Positions 27,139 to 34,964 of a stretch of 45,539 nucleotides of DNA are shown here, one piece after another (position 1 is the first letter of the stretch; each line of letters starts with the position of its first letter). This stretch comes from Deltaproteobacteria bacterium (GTDB lineage: Bacteria > Desulfobacterota > RBG-13-43-22), in contig JACRBX010000268.1 of NCBI GenBank assembly GCA_016219225.1, positions 1 to 45,539 of the forward strand, given 5' to 3'. Under the pieces are notes generated by a model that worked only from the letters and a program-made list of their open reading frames with translations, ran no database searches and was not told the DNA's origin. The translations under genes were made by a program, and so were the position numbers.

Positions 27139-27567
27139 TTATCCATTTACAGGATTATAAGTAAAACAAATAACGTCACTTCCGGCATTGTCGGTATAAA
27201 GCGTTTCCAACATCAGCTTGACTCTCATTCCAACTTTTAATTTTGACGTATCGGTTTCGTTGATTCGCGTACAGATGATGATACCTTCGTCGAGGGCGAC
27301 CAGACCCAATCCAAAAGGGATTTTCCCTTTATAATCTCCTCCCGGAGGCGCATAGCAGCAATTGGTATAAGTATACAATTTCCCTTCCGCTCCCAACTTG
27401 GTATCCTTCATATTCTCAGAAGAGCCGCAGATGGAGCACCTTACAGATTTTGGAAAAAAGTATCTTCCACAGTCGCCGCATTGACTTCCATTAAGCTGTG
27501 CCCCTTCTTCAGGTGAGTCAGGGATATCAAACAGACCAACTTCAACCGGTATTTTCTTTCCATTCAT
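27139..27567 (-). CDS. DUF35 / OB-fold zinc-ribbon acyl-CoA-binding partner
   Basis: 142 residues with a zinc ribbon C-x2-C-x10-C-x2-C (CGDCG...RCSIC) followed by an OB fold (FGLGLVALDEGIIICTRI). DUF35 proteins bind the CoA ester and complete SCP2-type thiolases or aldolases; the thiolase gene follows by 24 bases. The start is ATG 27567, overlapping the tetR stop (ATGA), with GGGAGAGGA upstream; an in-frame ATG at 27618 lies within tetR and is unlikely. A frameshifted partial copy lies at 34119-34230. Confidence 0.92.
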   Translation of the reverse strand: MNGKKIPVEVGLFDIPDSPEEGAQLNGSQCGDCGRYFFPKSVRCSICGSSENMKDTKLGAEGKLYTYTNCCYAPPGGDYKGKIPFGLGLVALDEGIIICTRINETDTSKLKVGMRVKLMLETLYTDNAGSDVICFTYNPVNG

Positions 27568-28250
27568 TTTTTTATTCCTCTCCCTTCTGGTTTTTGCCGG
27601 ACTAATTCTTTTCCACAAAGCAACCCATTTGCGATGAGTGCAAACCCATATTGCAGCGTGTCTCTAATGTGGTCCTTTTTCGTCCACCTCAATTTGTCCA
27701 ACTCAACTTGTAACGTCCCTATAAATAACCCCCAGATAACATCCACTGCTTTAACTACGTCAAATGGGGGAAACAAACCGGCCTTGATAGCTTTATCCAG
27801 CGTTCTTCGAGCAATCTCAAAATTTTTCCTCCCAATGCGATTAATTCGTTCAACCATTTTTGGAGAAAAATCTGAGAAAAGACTACCAATTTGTGATGCT
27901 CGAAAAATGCTAAATCCTTCCGGGTCATATTCATAATAGATCATTAAGACATTGCAGAATTCCATCACAAATTCATGAGGATTTTTAAATACTTTCCTTT
28001 CGAGCTTTTCTTCCAATATCAGGGAGACCTCGGTAACTTTTTCAAGGCCCGGCAACATTAAGGAGACATATAAATCATCTTTATTTTTGAAATATAAGTA
28101 AACCGTTCCTTTACTGGTCCCCGCCATATTAGCAATTTCATCGATCGTGGCACGCTGAAATCCCTTTTTAATAAATACCTTTTTTGCCGCCTCTTGTATT
28201 TCGCGGATACGAACTTCTTTTTCTTTCGTGCGGGGCACGTTATTTTTCAT
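27564..28250 (-). CDS. TetR-family regulator of the acyl-CoA cluster
   Basis: 228 residues. N-terminal helix-turn-helix: TIDEIANMAGTSKGTVYLYFKNKDDLY is the typical TetR segment (about 36-62), followed by an all-helical ligand domain as in FadR/PsrA-type acyl-CoA sensors. First gene of the operon, translationally coupled to DUF35. Its promoter overlaps a 17-bp palindrome, so autorepression is expected, probably relieved by the pathway's CoA ester. The same palindrome occurs before the ligase gene and the TRAP operon, which defines a likely regulon. Confidence 0.93.
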   Translation of the reverse strand: MKNNVPRTKEKEVRIREIQEAAKKVFIKKGFQRATIDEIANMAGTSKGTVYLYFKNKDDLYVSLMLPGLEKVTEVSLILEEKLERKVFKNPHEFVMEFCNVLMIYYEYDPEGFSIFRASQIGSLFSDFSPKMVERINRIGRKNFEIARRTLDKAIKAGLFPPFDVVKAVDVIWGLFIGTLQVELDKLRWTKKDHIRDTLQYGFALIANGLLCGKELVRQKPEGRGIKK

Positions 28251-28267
28251 TTATTTCTCCTTTTGAC

Positions 28268-28309
28268 TGACTGAATGTCAGTCATAGCATTCCCGATCCA
28301 TCCTGTCAA
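28268..28309 (-). promoter_or_regulatory. tetR promoter with overlapping operator, site 2
   Basis: On the minus strand TTGACA (28309-28304), a 17-base spacer and TATGAC (28286-28281) form a good sigma-70 promoter. The palindrome TGACTGA-ATG-TCAGTCA (28268-28284) overlaps the -10, an arrangement that lets the repressor exclude RNA polymerase. The tetR start follows 18 bases below the operator. Confidence 0.85.
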
Positions 28310-28337
28310 GAAAAATAAACAGCAATAGCTTACCTCT

Positions 28338-28970
28338 TTAATCAAATCCGAGCCACGTGAGCTTATTCTTCAACTCCTTTTTCGGAGGCATCTTTGGCGT
28401 AAGCCTGGGGAACCCTACCGCAACTATAGCGACTATTTCCTTATCCCGCGGAATTTGTAGGATAGATGATATTGCTTTAGCTCTGGTCTTTAAGGGGCCC
28501 GTCAGCCAGCAGGTGCCTAGGTCCTTACTCGTTGCGGCTAATAGAAAGTTTTCGATGGCGGCCGCCGTACTACTGATAGAATTTCTCCATTCCCATGGGT
28601 CCTGGACCACAGGTATGCAAAAAACAACAGCGAGAGGAGCACCCCCCAATGTACGAGAGAAATATTCAAGCCCTTTAACTTTATCCATCCCTTGATGGGT
28701 GGGGATTGACAGATCCTTGATTGCATCCCCTAACTCTTTTTCACCAATTTCAGCCACACGATCCTTCATTGCCTGTTCAAAAACATGTTGCAGTCTATCC
28801 AAATATGACCGTTGAACGACAACAAATTCCCATGGCTGCCGGTTAGTGGCAGACGGGGCCAAATTTGCCGCTTCTAATAGCTCCAGAATTAACTCCTCCG
28901 GTACCGGCTTAGCCCTAAACTGGCGAATACTGCGCCGATTCTTGATTGCATCGATGACGTGCAAAGACAT
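28338..28970 (-). CDS. Nitroreductase-family FMN protein
   Basis: 210 residues with the family opening IKNRRSIRQF and SATNRQPWEFVVV, and the late LAATSKDLGTCWLTGPL; these bind FMN in a dimer. Such enzymes reduce nitro groups, quinones or enones, or oxidise/dehalogenate. ATG 28970 is preceded almost directly by GAGGAG, an unusually tight spacing, but the family motif begins at residue 8, so no later start fits. The last gene of the group running from the TRAP operon; its stop lies before the tetR promoter. Confidence 0.9.
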   Translation of the reverse strand: MSLHVIDAIKNRRSIRQFRAKPVPEELILELLEAANLAPSATNRQPWEFVVVQRSYLDRLQHVFEQAMKDRVAEIGEKELGDAIKDLSIPTHQGMDKVKGLEYFSRTLGGAPLAVVFCIPVVQDPWEWRNSISSTAAAIENFLLAATSKDLGTCWLTGPLKTRAKAISSILQIPRDKEIVAIVAVGFPRLTPKMPPKKELKNKLTWLGFD

Positions 28971-29067
28971 TCTCCTCGAAGGATCATCGCTTTAAGGGTG
29001 AATTCCCTGTTTATATGTCAATACTATTTTAAGACCCTTAATAGGTTTTCTGTTGTCTATCCAAGAG

Positions 29068-29892
29068 TCAACGCCAGGTGATGGACGGGTTATTCCGAAG
29101 AGGTATACGTTTGTATTGATAGCGCGGGTAACCGACCATCATGGCGCCAAAAACCTGATGCCCTTCAGGTACTTCCAGAGCTTCGATCATTTTGGGGTAA
29201 TTGGCGGCGGTGAAATAGAAATAACCGGCCCAACATGCTCCGAGACCCATGGAAAACGCGGCCAACTCAAGGGTGGTAAGGGCGTTTGCGCAGTCAATCT
29301 GGGCTGTCGGCACTTCTTTAGGAGCATAAGCCATCACCACGTGAGGGGCATTCCGGCAGATCTGATCCTTCCCCTTTTCCCAACTGTCTATCGCCAAATC
29401 AACATGGACGGCCCGGGCTAAAACCGGATTTTCGTTTCTCATAACCCGTAAAAAGTCAATTACCATTCCGTTAAGGCGCTTGACTTCACCCCTATCCTCT
29501 ATAATCAACCATTTTACCGATTGCCAGTTATGACCCGAAGCGGCGTAGGTTGCTATATTGATTAGTTCGGTTAATACCGCTCGTTCCACTTCCTGGTCCT
29601 TGTATGAGCGGATGGAACGCCGGGACAATAGAAAGTGTTTTATTTGATCCGGTCCGGGAAGCAATTCCTTCTGAATCGGCAGGCACTCGTCGCTTTTCAT
29701 GGTTTTTAAGGATAGTGCTCCATGCGGACAAACGGCGACACATTGGCCACAATGGATGCATTGACTCTCGGCCCCGTCTACCGGGGAAGGAAATCCGTTT
29801 TCCCCTTTCATTTCAATAACCAGCATAGGACATACCGCTGCACAAATTCCGTCTTTCTTGCACTTCTCCTGGGCTACCTTAAAAATGGACAT
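29068..29892 (-). CDS. Ferredoxin-nitroreductase fusion protein
   Basis: About 274 residues. N-terminal 2[4Fe-4S] ferredoxin domain: C-x5-C-x3-CP (CKKDGICAAVCP) and CIHCGQCVAVCP supply eight cluster Cys; then a nitroreductase domain (LLSRRSIRSYKDQEVE, AASGHNWQSVKW, MGLGACWAGYF). The fusion passes low-potential ferredoxin electrons to FMN. Start chosen as ATG 29892, which stands 7 bases after GGAGG; ATG 29898 is also in frame but only one base from that site. Common in anaerobes; substrate unknown. It follows the amidohydrolase gene by 11-17 bases. Confidence 0.92.
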   Translation of the reverse strand: MSIFKVAQEKCKKDGICAAVCPMLVIEMKGENGFPSPVDGAESQCIHCGQCVAVCPHGALSLKTMKSDECLPIQKELLPGPDQIKHFLLSRRSIRSYKDQEVERAVLTELINIATYAASGHNWQSVKWLIIEDRGEVKRLNGMVIDFLRVMRNENPVLARAVHVDLAIDSWEKGKDQICRNAPHVVMAYAPKEVPTAQIDCANALTTLELAAFSMGLGACWAGYFYFTAANYPKMIEALEVPEGHQVFGAMMVGYPRYQYKRIPLRNNPSITWR

Positions 29893-29909
29893 ATCCATGC
29901 CTCCAAAAA

Positions 29910-30887
29910 CTAACTGTTCTTTGATCGCTTTCTCACCTCCACATTCGTGAGCCCAGCCAGTGTTTCTCCCAGTATCATCCGCTTGTCTTGCTCTGTAATC
30001 TTCCTATAGCCCCATTTCTCCACAAGTTCGTCCGGCATATCGAGGTTCTTGATATAGTCTACGCATGCCTTGGGATTGACACAAGGCCAATCTAATCCAA
30101 AAACCAGCCGGTCAGCCCCTCCACGATATTGAATGGCTTCCCCGATAAGGTGATAGCCCCGATAGGGCGCATTGACAAACCACCCCACAATGCCACTAAG
30201 GCCGATATACAGATTTCCATATGGAATGGTCATTCCGAATAATTGCTCGTGGTCCGGCCAGCCCATATGATAAGCAATGATATTCAGGTCAGGAAAGTCA
30301 CGAAGCACATCTTCCAGATGTATCGGCAAATTGTTCTTGGTGGGCTGTCCCCAGACATAAGATAACCCTGTGTGGACCGTCAAGGGAACTCCCAACTCGG
30401 CGGCTTTTTCGTAAAAGGGCCACATAGCTGGGGCATTAAGCGGGCCGATGTCCTCACACTGATATACCTTTATTAACTTCGCATTCCTCTCTTTGACCAG
30501 ATACTCCATTTCCCAGATAGCTTCCTTTACTCCCCTCTTCAGGATTGGCCCGACATTGGCCTCTAAAAATAGCCTGTCTTTATACTTTTCTATCTGCTCC
30601 ATTATCCAACCGTTGGTGGAAAAACAGGACGCCCAGCCGGTAAAATCCATCATGGACTCACGAAGCGCGGTACCCACATCAATGTCTGCCTCATCCATCG
30701 CTTTTATCAGGTCGTCTGCCAACCAACCTTGCGGCATATCTTCGGGTCTGCAGTCCGGCTTAATCCAAAGCTTACCAAGCCTCTCGATTAGCGGCCCGAC
30801 ATGCTTGAAGCGTGGATAGTAGTTCAGGTCTGTTCTATGAGGCATGAGATGGCACTCACTTGCCATTACAAAGTAATCATCTATCAT
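29910..30887 (-). CDS. Amidohydrolase-2 family metal-dependent hydrolase/decarboxylase
   Basis: 325 residues of the PF04909 TIM barrel. Metal and catalytic positions visible: N-terminal SECHLMPH (in place of DxHxH), VHTGLSY, AYHMGWPDHE and the final Asp in FGLDWP. Relatives include ACMSD-like decarboxylases and lactone or ring-opening hydrolases. The N-terminal ECHLMPH is unusual. GGGAGGT precedes ATG. Placed between TRAP transporter and ferredoxin-nitroreductase genes, it may act on the imported compound or on a late product of the CoA pathway. A ligase remnant lies directly upstream. Confidence 0.85.
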   Translation of the reverse strand: MIDDYFVMASECHLMPHRTDLNYYPRFKHVGPLIERLGKLWIKPDCRPEDMPQGWLADDLIKAMDEADIDVGTALRESMMDFTGWASCFSTNGWIMEQIEKYKDRLFLEANVGPILKRGVKEAIWEMEYLVKERNAKLIKVYQCEDIGPLNAPAMWPFYEKAAELGVPLTVHTGLSYVWGQPTKNNLPIHLEDVLRDFPDLNIIAYHMGWPDHEQLFGMTIPYGNLYIGLSGIVGWFVNAPYRGYHLIGEAIQYRGGADRLVFGLDWPCVNPKACVDYIKNLDMPDELVEKWGYRKITEQDKRMILGETLAGLTNVEVRKRSKNS

Positions 30888-30935
30888 GGTCTACCTCCCT
30901 TTTGATATATTTTTCGTAAGATAGTGTTCTTAAAC

Positions 30936-30997
30936 TCAGACCGGTAATAAATTCAATTCGTTTGCAATGTCCTTACTGAATTCATTTTTACTTATTT
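30936..30997 (-). pseudogene. Remnant of an acyl-CoA ligase 3' end
   Basis: Minus-strand reading gives KISKNEFSKDIANELNLLPV then stop, against KIKKNELRKDIAQKLNLPPV at the end of the intact ligase (24234): 15 of 20 residues are the same or nearly so, and nucleotides align throughout. The piece overlaps the last bases of dctM in another frame. It is evidence for a lost second ligase gene between dctM and the amidohydrolase. Confidence 0.82.
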
Positions 30998-32305
30998 TGG
31001 TGTCATCAACCCAGGTAGCCAGGTGCTGAAAACCGGGAAAAGGATTATCAATAATAGACAGGTCATCATCATTAAGACAAAAGGCAGGCTGCCCATGTAG
31101 AGGTCACCAAGGGTAACATCCTTTTCGGCCACCCCCTTTACGGCGAATAAATTAAAGCCCACCGGCGGGGTTATCAAGCCCGCCTCAACCGCTACGATAA
31201 TTACCATCGCTAAATGAGTAGGATCAATGTTAAGTTTCATTGCAGCCGGATAAAGGACGGGTATGGTTATACTTAACATGGAAATGGAGTCAAAAAAGCA
31301 TCCCAGAATTAAATAGCAGATGGTAATGATAATCAGGAAAGTTAGCGGAGAAAATTGATAACGGGTAACCAGGGCCAGAAATTGCGGTCCAACGGTGGAC
31401 AGCACTAAAAACCTCGAAAAAAGCCCGGCTCCAATGAAAATCAGGTAAATCATTGAGCAGGTGGAAATAGTTCCCAACAAAGCCGGCAAGAGTCCTGACA
31501 GATCCCCTTTTTTAAGAAAAAGGGAAATACCAAACAGAAAAACGCAGGCCACCGCACCCGCTTCCGAAGGACTGAAGATCCCAGAAAAGATGCCCCCCAT
31601 AATGATCAAGACCGACAGCAGGACCGGCCAGATGGATAACAGCACGTGTAGCCTTTGACTCCAATTAGATGGCTCTTCCACGCCTTTAGCCAACGCGGGC
31701 TTCATGCTAACCATTACATAAATCCCGATCGAGAATATGAAAAAGAGCATAAGGCCTGGCGACGTGCCGGCAACCAGAAGTCTTCCAATGGAGTCTTGTG
31801 TGAGAATGCCATAATACACAATCAGGAGGCTTGGTGGGATCAACATGCCGATCACTCCGGCCGAGGTGCATATCCCGTAAGCGAATCTCTTGTCATATCC
31901 AAGACGTCTCATCTCCGGAGCACTTAGCTGGGCAAAAACGGCCGCGGTGACCAGCGAAGAACCACACATGGTGCCAAAAATAGTGCAAGCCCCCACCGTA
32001 GCTATACCCAACCCCCCTTTGATGCGCCCGGTCCATAATCTCAAAAACTGGAATGATCGGGCGCCAAGCTCTCCTTGCTCACCAAAAAATCCCATTAGCA
32101 CGAAAAGGGGGAGAACAATCAGATCGAAATTACTCATTCTATCGTAAGCCAAGGTAGCTGAACTGTATATCGCCGCCTTAGGCCCGATCAAAATCATCAA
32201 CCCTACCAATCCCACCAGGCCCAGGGCGACCCCCACGTACAACCCTAAAAAGAGCAGCACACACATGGTGCAAAGCCCTATTATGCCGAGCCAGAACGGA
32301 TCCAT
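30992..32305 (-). CDS. dctM: TRAP transporter large permease DctM
   Basis: 437 residues with about 12-13 membrane helices; typical segments are GFFGEQGELGARSFQ, GTMCGSSLVTAAVFAQLSAPEM (scoop/selectivity-type region) and EAGLITPPVGFNLFAVKGVA. Sodium-driven uptake with DctP and DctQ. Starts 3 bases after the dctQ stop. The last codons run into the ligase remnant, so the original C-terminus may have been altered. Confidence 0.94.
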   Translation of the reverse strand: MDPFWLGIIGLCTMCVLLFLGLYVGVALGLVGLVGLMILIGPKAAIYSSATLAYDRMSNFDLIVLPLFVLMGFFGEQGELGARSFQFLRLWTGRIKGGLGIATVGACTIFGTMCGSSLVTAAVFAQLSAPEMRRLGYDKRFAYGICTSAGVIGMLIPPSLLIVYYGILTQDSIGRLLVAGTSPGLMLFFIFSIGIYVMVSMKPALAKGVEEPSNWSQRLHVLLSIWPVLLSVLIIMGGIFSGIFSPSEAGAVACVFLFGISLFLKKGDLSGLLPALLGTISTCSMIYLIFIGAGLFSRFLVLSTVGPQFLALVTRYQFSPLTFLIIITICYLILGCFFDSISMLSITIPVLYPAAMKLNIDPTHLAMVIIVAVEAGLITPPVGFNLFAVKGVAEKDVTLGDLYMGSLPFVLMMMTCLLLIILFPVFSTWLPGLMTPK

Positions 32306-32308
32306 GGA

Positions 32309-32809
32309 TTAGTCCTTTTTGATTACTGTCAAGGTGAATTGTAACAGGAATTGTAAAGCCATTAAGCTCAATCCGACGGGCAGGGCCAATTTGCCCGGCC
32401 ACCAGGGCAAATAGAGAAATGCAGAAGGCATTGCTTCCTTGACTTGCCAGGAAGACCAGAAAAACAGCCAGGCCCCGTAACTCATGAGACAAAGGAACAC
32501 GAACCCCAAAAGATGAGCCGCGCAATCAAACCATCTCCGCTTGCCTTCTGATAAGTTACCAGTGAACAAAGTTACTCTTACCTGGGCGCCTTGGATAAGG
32601 CCCCAGGTAAAAGAAAAGGCAATTACCCAACCGATGATCAGCATGCTTATTTCAATAACACCACGGATAGGGCTTCCGAAAACCCAACTGGCTACTATGT
32701 CACTGCAGATCAAAAAGGCGATCACCATGAGAAATGCACCGCTGACGATGCCTGTGCCCCGGTGAAAGGATATACTCATATTGCGAATCTTGTTGCCTTG
32801 GATGCCCAT
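32309..32809 (-). CDS. dctQ: TRAP transporter small permease DctQ
   Basis: 166 residues with four membrane helices and the DctQ-type VASWVFGSPIRGVIEISMLIIG split after helix 1. Chaperones or joins DctM. ATG 32809 has a modest GAGGCAG site; a later in-frame ATG (32779-32777) is possible. A gap of 125 bases separates it from dctP, with no feature visible. Confidence 0.88.
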   Translation of the reverse strand: MGIQGNKIRNMSISFHRGTGIVSGAFLMVIAFLICSDIVASWVFGSPIRGVIEISMLIIGWVIAFSFTWGLIQGAQVRVTLFTGNLSEGKRRWFDCAAHLLGFVFLCLMSYGAWLFFWSSWQVKEAMPSAFLYLPWWPGKLALPVGLSLMALQFLLQFTLTVIKKD

Positions 32810-32934
32810 ACTGCCTCAGCCATTCAGAAGATCAAACGCTTGGCCAAAATCCAACTGCACTCTGCCAATCTTTAATTAGGAAATCCCTATACCATTAAAT
32901 TAAGAAGAACAGCGCTTCATCGCCGGATCAGGCC

Positions 32935-34011
32935 CTAATTTCTTACAGCCAGTTTTCGAGGCCATTTGTGGCCGGTTTGCTCTGCCAATTCGATAAGCCG
33001 CTTCGCCATGCTCCAAATCTGGGGATGCTGACCTTCAAGGGATTTACACATGGTGGCTGCGGTATCCGGAACCTGGGAAGCCCATTCTGCGATGTCCGCT
33101 TTGGGGAGATACCCGAAGTAGGTTACGCCATGGGCCTTCATTGTGGCGATGGCCTGTTCCACGGTCTTGTTGGTGAATTCAGCGTGGCGCTTCTGAACAT
33201 CTTTTCCAACTTTGATGAACAAATTCTGGAGATTTTTGGGCATGGTGTTGAATTTGTCCAGGTTGATTGCCACGATTGCCGCCGGACGAGCGCCAAGACC
33301 TAAATGGATCATATACTTTGCCACTTCATATTCTTTGAACATGATAAAATTGTCAGGAGGAAGCAGGCTCCCATCCACAACCCCCTGCCTGAGCCGCTCG
33401 TAGCGCTCGGCAATCGTTATGCCGGAAATGGGCGCGATTCCTGCCGCTTTGGTCCAGTCGGCGAAATAGCCCCCCAATTGCGCTATTTTTTTGCCTTTGA
33501 GATCCTTAAGGCCCTTGACCGGGCCACGTGTCAGAATCGCGTAATCTGCGGCCGTCCACCAGGCGAGGGATTTGAAATTGTATTTGGTAAGCTCTGCGGT
33601 CATCCATGGAAATTCATCATACAACTGAGTCCAGAGTTTAACCATCACCTCGGGGTCTCTCGGTGCAAACGGAAAGGCATACGAACAATAGGCCAGCGGA
33701 AGCTTCCCTGGGAAATACCCTGGGACAACTATGGCTAAATCCGTAACGCCGTGCTGTACCCCTTCCAACTGCTCATTTGCGCCCAGGAGACTTCCGGACC
33801 AATAGGTATCGAAGGTGACCTGTCCATTGGTGGCCTTTTGAATATCCTCCACCATCCATTCAGCGATTTTATTAGGGAAAGATCCGGCAGGAGCCATACT
33901 TGTAAATTTCAATTTCATTTTTGGATAGTCCTGGGCTGAAGAAACCGTTGCGAAACAGGAAATCACACTCACGCAAATTACCAAGTGATACCAAAAAAGT
34001 CGTTTTTTCAT
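32935..34011 (-). CDS. dctP: TRAP transporter substrate-binding protein DctP
   Basis: 358 residues with signal peptide (about 1-26, cleavage after SSAQ) and the DctP fold: FTSMAPAGSFPNKIAEWMVEDI, VTDLAIVVPGYFPGKLPLA, GLKDLKGKKIAQLGG. Most DctP proteins have GxKIR with an Arg that clamps the carboxylate; here the place reads KIAQ, so ligand binding may differ. AAGGAGGG before ATG. First gene of dctPQM, under the promoter at 34233-34274. Confidence 0.92.
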   Translation of the reverse strand: MKKRLFWYHLVICVSVISCFATVSSAQDYPKMKLKFTSMAPAGSFPNKIAEWMVEDIQKATNGQVTFDTYWSGSLLGANEQLEGVQHGVTDLAIVVPGYFPGKLPLAYCSYAFPFAPRDPEVMVKLWTQLYDEFPWMTAELTKYNFKSLAWWTAADYAILTRGPVKGLKDLKGKKIAQLGGYFADWTKAAGIAPISGITIAERYERLRQGVVDGSLLPPDNFIMFKEYEVAKYMIHLGLGARPAAIVAINLDKFNTMPKNLQNLFIKVGKDVQKRHAEFTNKTVEQAIATMKAHGVTYFGYLPKADIAEWASQVPDTAATMCKSLEGQHPQIWSMAKRLIELAEQTGHKWPRKLAVRN

Positions 34012-34118
34012 AGGTCCCTCCTTGCTCTATTACCTGTTAATTCAGGCCATCTTATAAGAAACCACGATGAGCCTGTGCAAAACGCACTACATGGATTCAT
34101 CCATACAAAATTCAGATT

Positions 34119-34230
34119 GGAACACCCTACGGATTTTAGGGAAAAGTATCTTCCACAATTGCGGCATTGGCTTCCATTGAGCCGAGTCCCTTCTTTTAGA
34201 TGAGTCAGGGATATCAAAAATATCGTCTTC
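34119..34230 (-). pseudogene. Frameshifted remnant of a DUF35 gene 5' end
   Basis: Plus-strand bases about 34119-34218 align with 27434-27533 of the intact DUF35 gene at roughly 80% by eye. On the minus strand one frame gives DIFDIPDS and another gives KEGTRLNGSQCRNCGRYF, against LFDIPDSPEEGAQLNGSQC and CGDCGRYF of the intact protein, so an indel separates the two. The alignment stops after the first Cys pair and part of the next strand. Shows that a second DUF35 gene once followed the operator at 34233. Confidence 0.85.
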
Positions 34231-34232
34231 AC

Positions 34233-34274
34233 TGACTGAAAGTCAGTCATATCAAAGTCAATAACTCATGTCAA
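34233..34274 (-). promoter_or_regulatory. TRAP operon promoter with overlapping TetR operator, site 3
   Basis: On the minus strand TTGACA (34274-34269), 17-base spacer, TATGAC (34251-34246), with TGACTGA-AAG-TCAGTCA (34233-34249) overlapping the -10. Elements and spacing match the tetR promoter at 28268-28309, so this is a duplicated promoter now driving dctPQM about 220 bases downstream. Confidence 0.83.
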
Positions 34275-34531
34275 GAAAAAAATTAAAACACCGTCCAATT
34301 TTCCATCGACTAATGTAACTATCCAATTTTCAAATACATTCTACATTTCTTCCTTTTCTGGATGGATCCATGATGCTCCGCCATGGCCGGACTGATACAG
34401 AGGTAGCCCTGACTTTTCAGCATATTTCAATCAGTAATTATTGATTTCTGGAACTATAGTTATTGCGAACTTGTAGGTGAAGGACGCGTAACCTGGTCCA
34501 TCTGATTTTAAACGGGTTTTGGAGGTCCTGG
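34275..34531. other. Gene-free stretch between TRAP promoter and OMP terminator
   Basis: AT-rich from 34275 to about 34345, then mixed. No open frame with a ribosome site and no repeat of note is seen. It separates two unrelated minus-strand units. Confidence 0.5.
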
Positions 34532-34567
34532 AAAAAAACTCCCGGAGGGTTTCCCCTCCAGGAGTTT
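34532..34567 (-). terminator. Intrinsic terminator after the outer-membrane protein fragment
   Basis: Stem 34536-34548 / 34555-34567 (12 of 13 paired, loop of 6) is followed on the minus strand by seven T residues (34538-34532). It lies just past the stop of the minus-strand fragment at 34590. Confidence 0.85.
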
Positions 34568-34589
34568 GGGCGTACTGCTTTTAATTGAA

Positions 34590-34940
34590 TTAGAACACAA
34601 ACCGGAACTGCACCCCGCCCAACCATTCCTTGCCCAGTTCGGTTTTGGCGGCATCGTTGGGTTTCTGGCCGTAATCGTACAGCGTGAATTCCGGAATCAG
34701 ATAGAAGCCCTCGGCTACTTTGTAGTAGAGGCTGGCCCCGATCATGGTCCGGACTACATTATCTTCACCGGTCTTCCAGACGTCGCTGTTGCCGGCTTTG
34801 TCATAGCCGAAAAAAATATGGGGTACAGCCGGCCCGAAGGCGTAGGCCAGATCGATAAATCCGTTCAATCCGGTGGTATTCTTGACCTTGCCGGAACGTT
34901 TCTTCTCATCGGACACGGCCCCCGGACACGGATCACGGGG
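34590..34940 (-). pseudogene. C-terminal fragment of an outer-membrane beta-barrel protein
   Basis: The minus-strand frame, open from about 34964 with an internal ATG at 34916, encodes alternating aromatic/polar strands (NGFIDLAYAFG, MIGASLYYKVAEGFYLIPEFTLYDYG) ending in GGVQFRFVF, the C-terminal Phe signature recognised by the BAM machinery. Only about 110 residues survive; no signal peptide, ribosome site or N-terminal strands are present, and the frame is closed upstream by TAA. It looks like the 3' remnant of a porin-like gene that kept its terminator. Confidence 0.65.
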
Positions 34941-34964
34941 CTTCTCCGTTTCAATCCCGCTTAA

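Noticed and set aside
32810-32934. Possible thiolase remnant between dctQ and dctP
   Set aside because: Reading both strands gave no similarity to the thiolase or other cluster genes.
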